64,000 bases of DNA from Bacteroidaceae bacterium (GTDB lineage: Bacteria; Bacteroidota; Bacteroidia; Bacteroidales; Bacteroidaceae): assembly GCA_017451645.1 (NCBI GenBank), contig JAFTNZ010000022.1, positions 62,001 through 126,000 on the forward strand, read 5' to 3'. Under the pieces are notes generated by a model. It was not told the DNA's origin, ran no database searches, and worked only from the letters and a program-made list of their open reading frames with translations. Within the stretch, counting starts at the first letter, position 1; each line of letters begins with the position of its first letter. The position numbers were made by a program, and so were the translations under genes. Of this stretch, positions 63,597 through 64,000 are shown piece by piece.

Positions 63597-64000
63597 CGCA
63601 CAAGGAAACTGAAATACTGATTACCAAGTACCTCAATGGCGAGACTACCTTGGAGGAAGAGAAGCAGTTGGCGTTGGAAGTGACGCGTGATGACGCTCCC
63701 GAAGAGTGGAAACTCATAGCCGCCATGATGGGCGAACTGGCCACTGACGAAGCACTGTTCGACCACATCATGACAGAACGCGCCACGCAAAGGTTCACCC
63801 GCAAGCCATCGCTGCAGAACTGGTGGTGGACAGCGGCAGCCTGTCTGTTGCTGTTGGTGGGTTTTGGTTTCTCATGGAGATACCATCGTCATGAGGCGGA
63901 CAAGACCGTATTGGCAGCCTCAGAACCGGCCACAGAGACCACTCCGACTGCATCATCCGCTCCTACTACGACAATGGTCGCTGAGACTTATCAGGACCCT
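63593..64000 (+). CDS. Probable anti-sigma factor, single-pass membrane protein (cut by window end)
   Basis: The frame is open to the end of the window (136 residues visible). It starts at the ATG overlapping the sigma stop. The first 75 residues are acidic and helical (ITKYLNGETTLEEEKQLALEV), as in sigma-binding cytoplasmic domains. One membrane helix follows at about residues 84-101 (TAAACLLLLVGFGFSW), then a Thr/Ala-rich periplasmic part. It is most likely the transmembrane anti-sigma that holds the sigma factor until a signal arrives. Confidence 0.82.
   Translation, partial: MTHKETEILITKYLNGETTLEEEKQLALEVTRDDAPEEWKLIAAMMGELATDEALFDHIMTERATQRFTRKPSLQNWWWTAAACLLLLVGFGFSWRYHRHEADKTVLAASEPATETTPTASSAPTTTMVAETYQDP

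Noticed and set aside
1-64000. CRISPR array
   Set aside because: No series of repeats of 24-40 bp with unique spacers of similar length was seen. The tandem arrays present have no spacers.

Overview
The window is a stretch of Bacteroidota chromosome, most likely a Bacteroides-like member of the Bacteroidaceae. The evidence is: promoters of the TTTG-N20-TAnnTTTG type (clearest before rplS, tRNA-Met and tRNA-Pro), absence of Shine-Dalgarno sequences, tRNA genes without an encoded CCA, fimbrillin-type lipoproteins, a propeller-AraC regulator, PorT, DUF2851, LptF/G, and ribB fused to ribA. The sequence alone does not name a species.

Layout. 1-10543: end of a fimbrial locus with a cut fimbrillin-like gene, a 957-aa lipoprotein and a 2295-aa mosaic lipoprotein that may be a fimbrial tip or adhesin. 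10544-13373: an accessory patch with a MntA/HepT (MNT/HEPN) toxin-antitoxin pair and an Rpn-family nuclease gene lying between two copies of a palindromic repeat that share an exact 48-bp core. 13374-28477: core genes (SF1 helicase, MscS, Na/Pi symporter, a 53-aa rubredoxin, tRNA-Met, START-like protein, LptF/G-ribBA-aminotransferase run, DUF6057-like membrane protein, CxxCH-bearing TolB-like lipoprotein, PorT, L19). 28571-30775: DPP-IV-type peptidase. About 30926-36335: a decayed phage island ending at tRNA-Phe. It holds a terminase tail, a four-module structural protein, a Panacea antitoxin with a partner, and two tandem tyrosine recombinases with unusual active sites. Its left edge seems to have cut off a host gene.

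36336-46560: tRNA-Phe, tRNA-Pro, dprA-thioesterase-DUF2851, dapB, two signal peptidase I paralogues (the second lacks both catalytic residues), WbqC-like protein, amidase, a candidate small RNA, asnA and ung. 46811-56754: an ECF sigma factor, then a small pectin module. Its regulator joins a periplasmic propeller, one membrane helix and an AraC domain, with no kinase or receiver. It precedes a rhamnogalacturonan-acetylesterase-like SGNH enzyme and a 1513-aa pectin methylesterase. Direct repeats spaced 22 bp sit in front of the esterase promoter. 56987-64000: cysE, a DUF2975/HTH pair with operator-like palindromes at its promoter, an RlmL-like methyltransferase with an Arg-rich tail, a second S9 peptidase whose signal peptide is partly encoded by a dispersed repeat, and an ECF sigma/anti-sigma pair cut by the window end.

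How it fits together. The core genes are mostly housekeeping. The accessory content is surface (fimbriae, pectin enzymes), defence or addiction (HEPN/MNT, Panacea, Rpn) and phage remnants. Palindromic repeats of several families fill many of the gaps.
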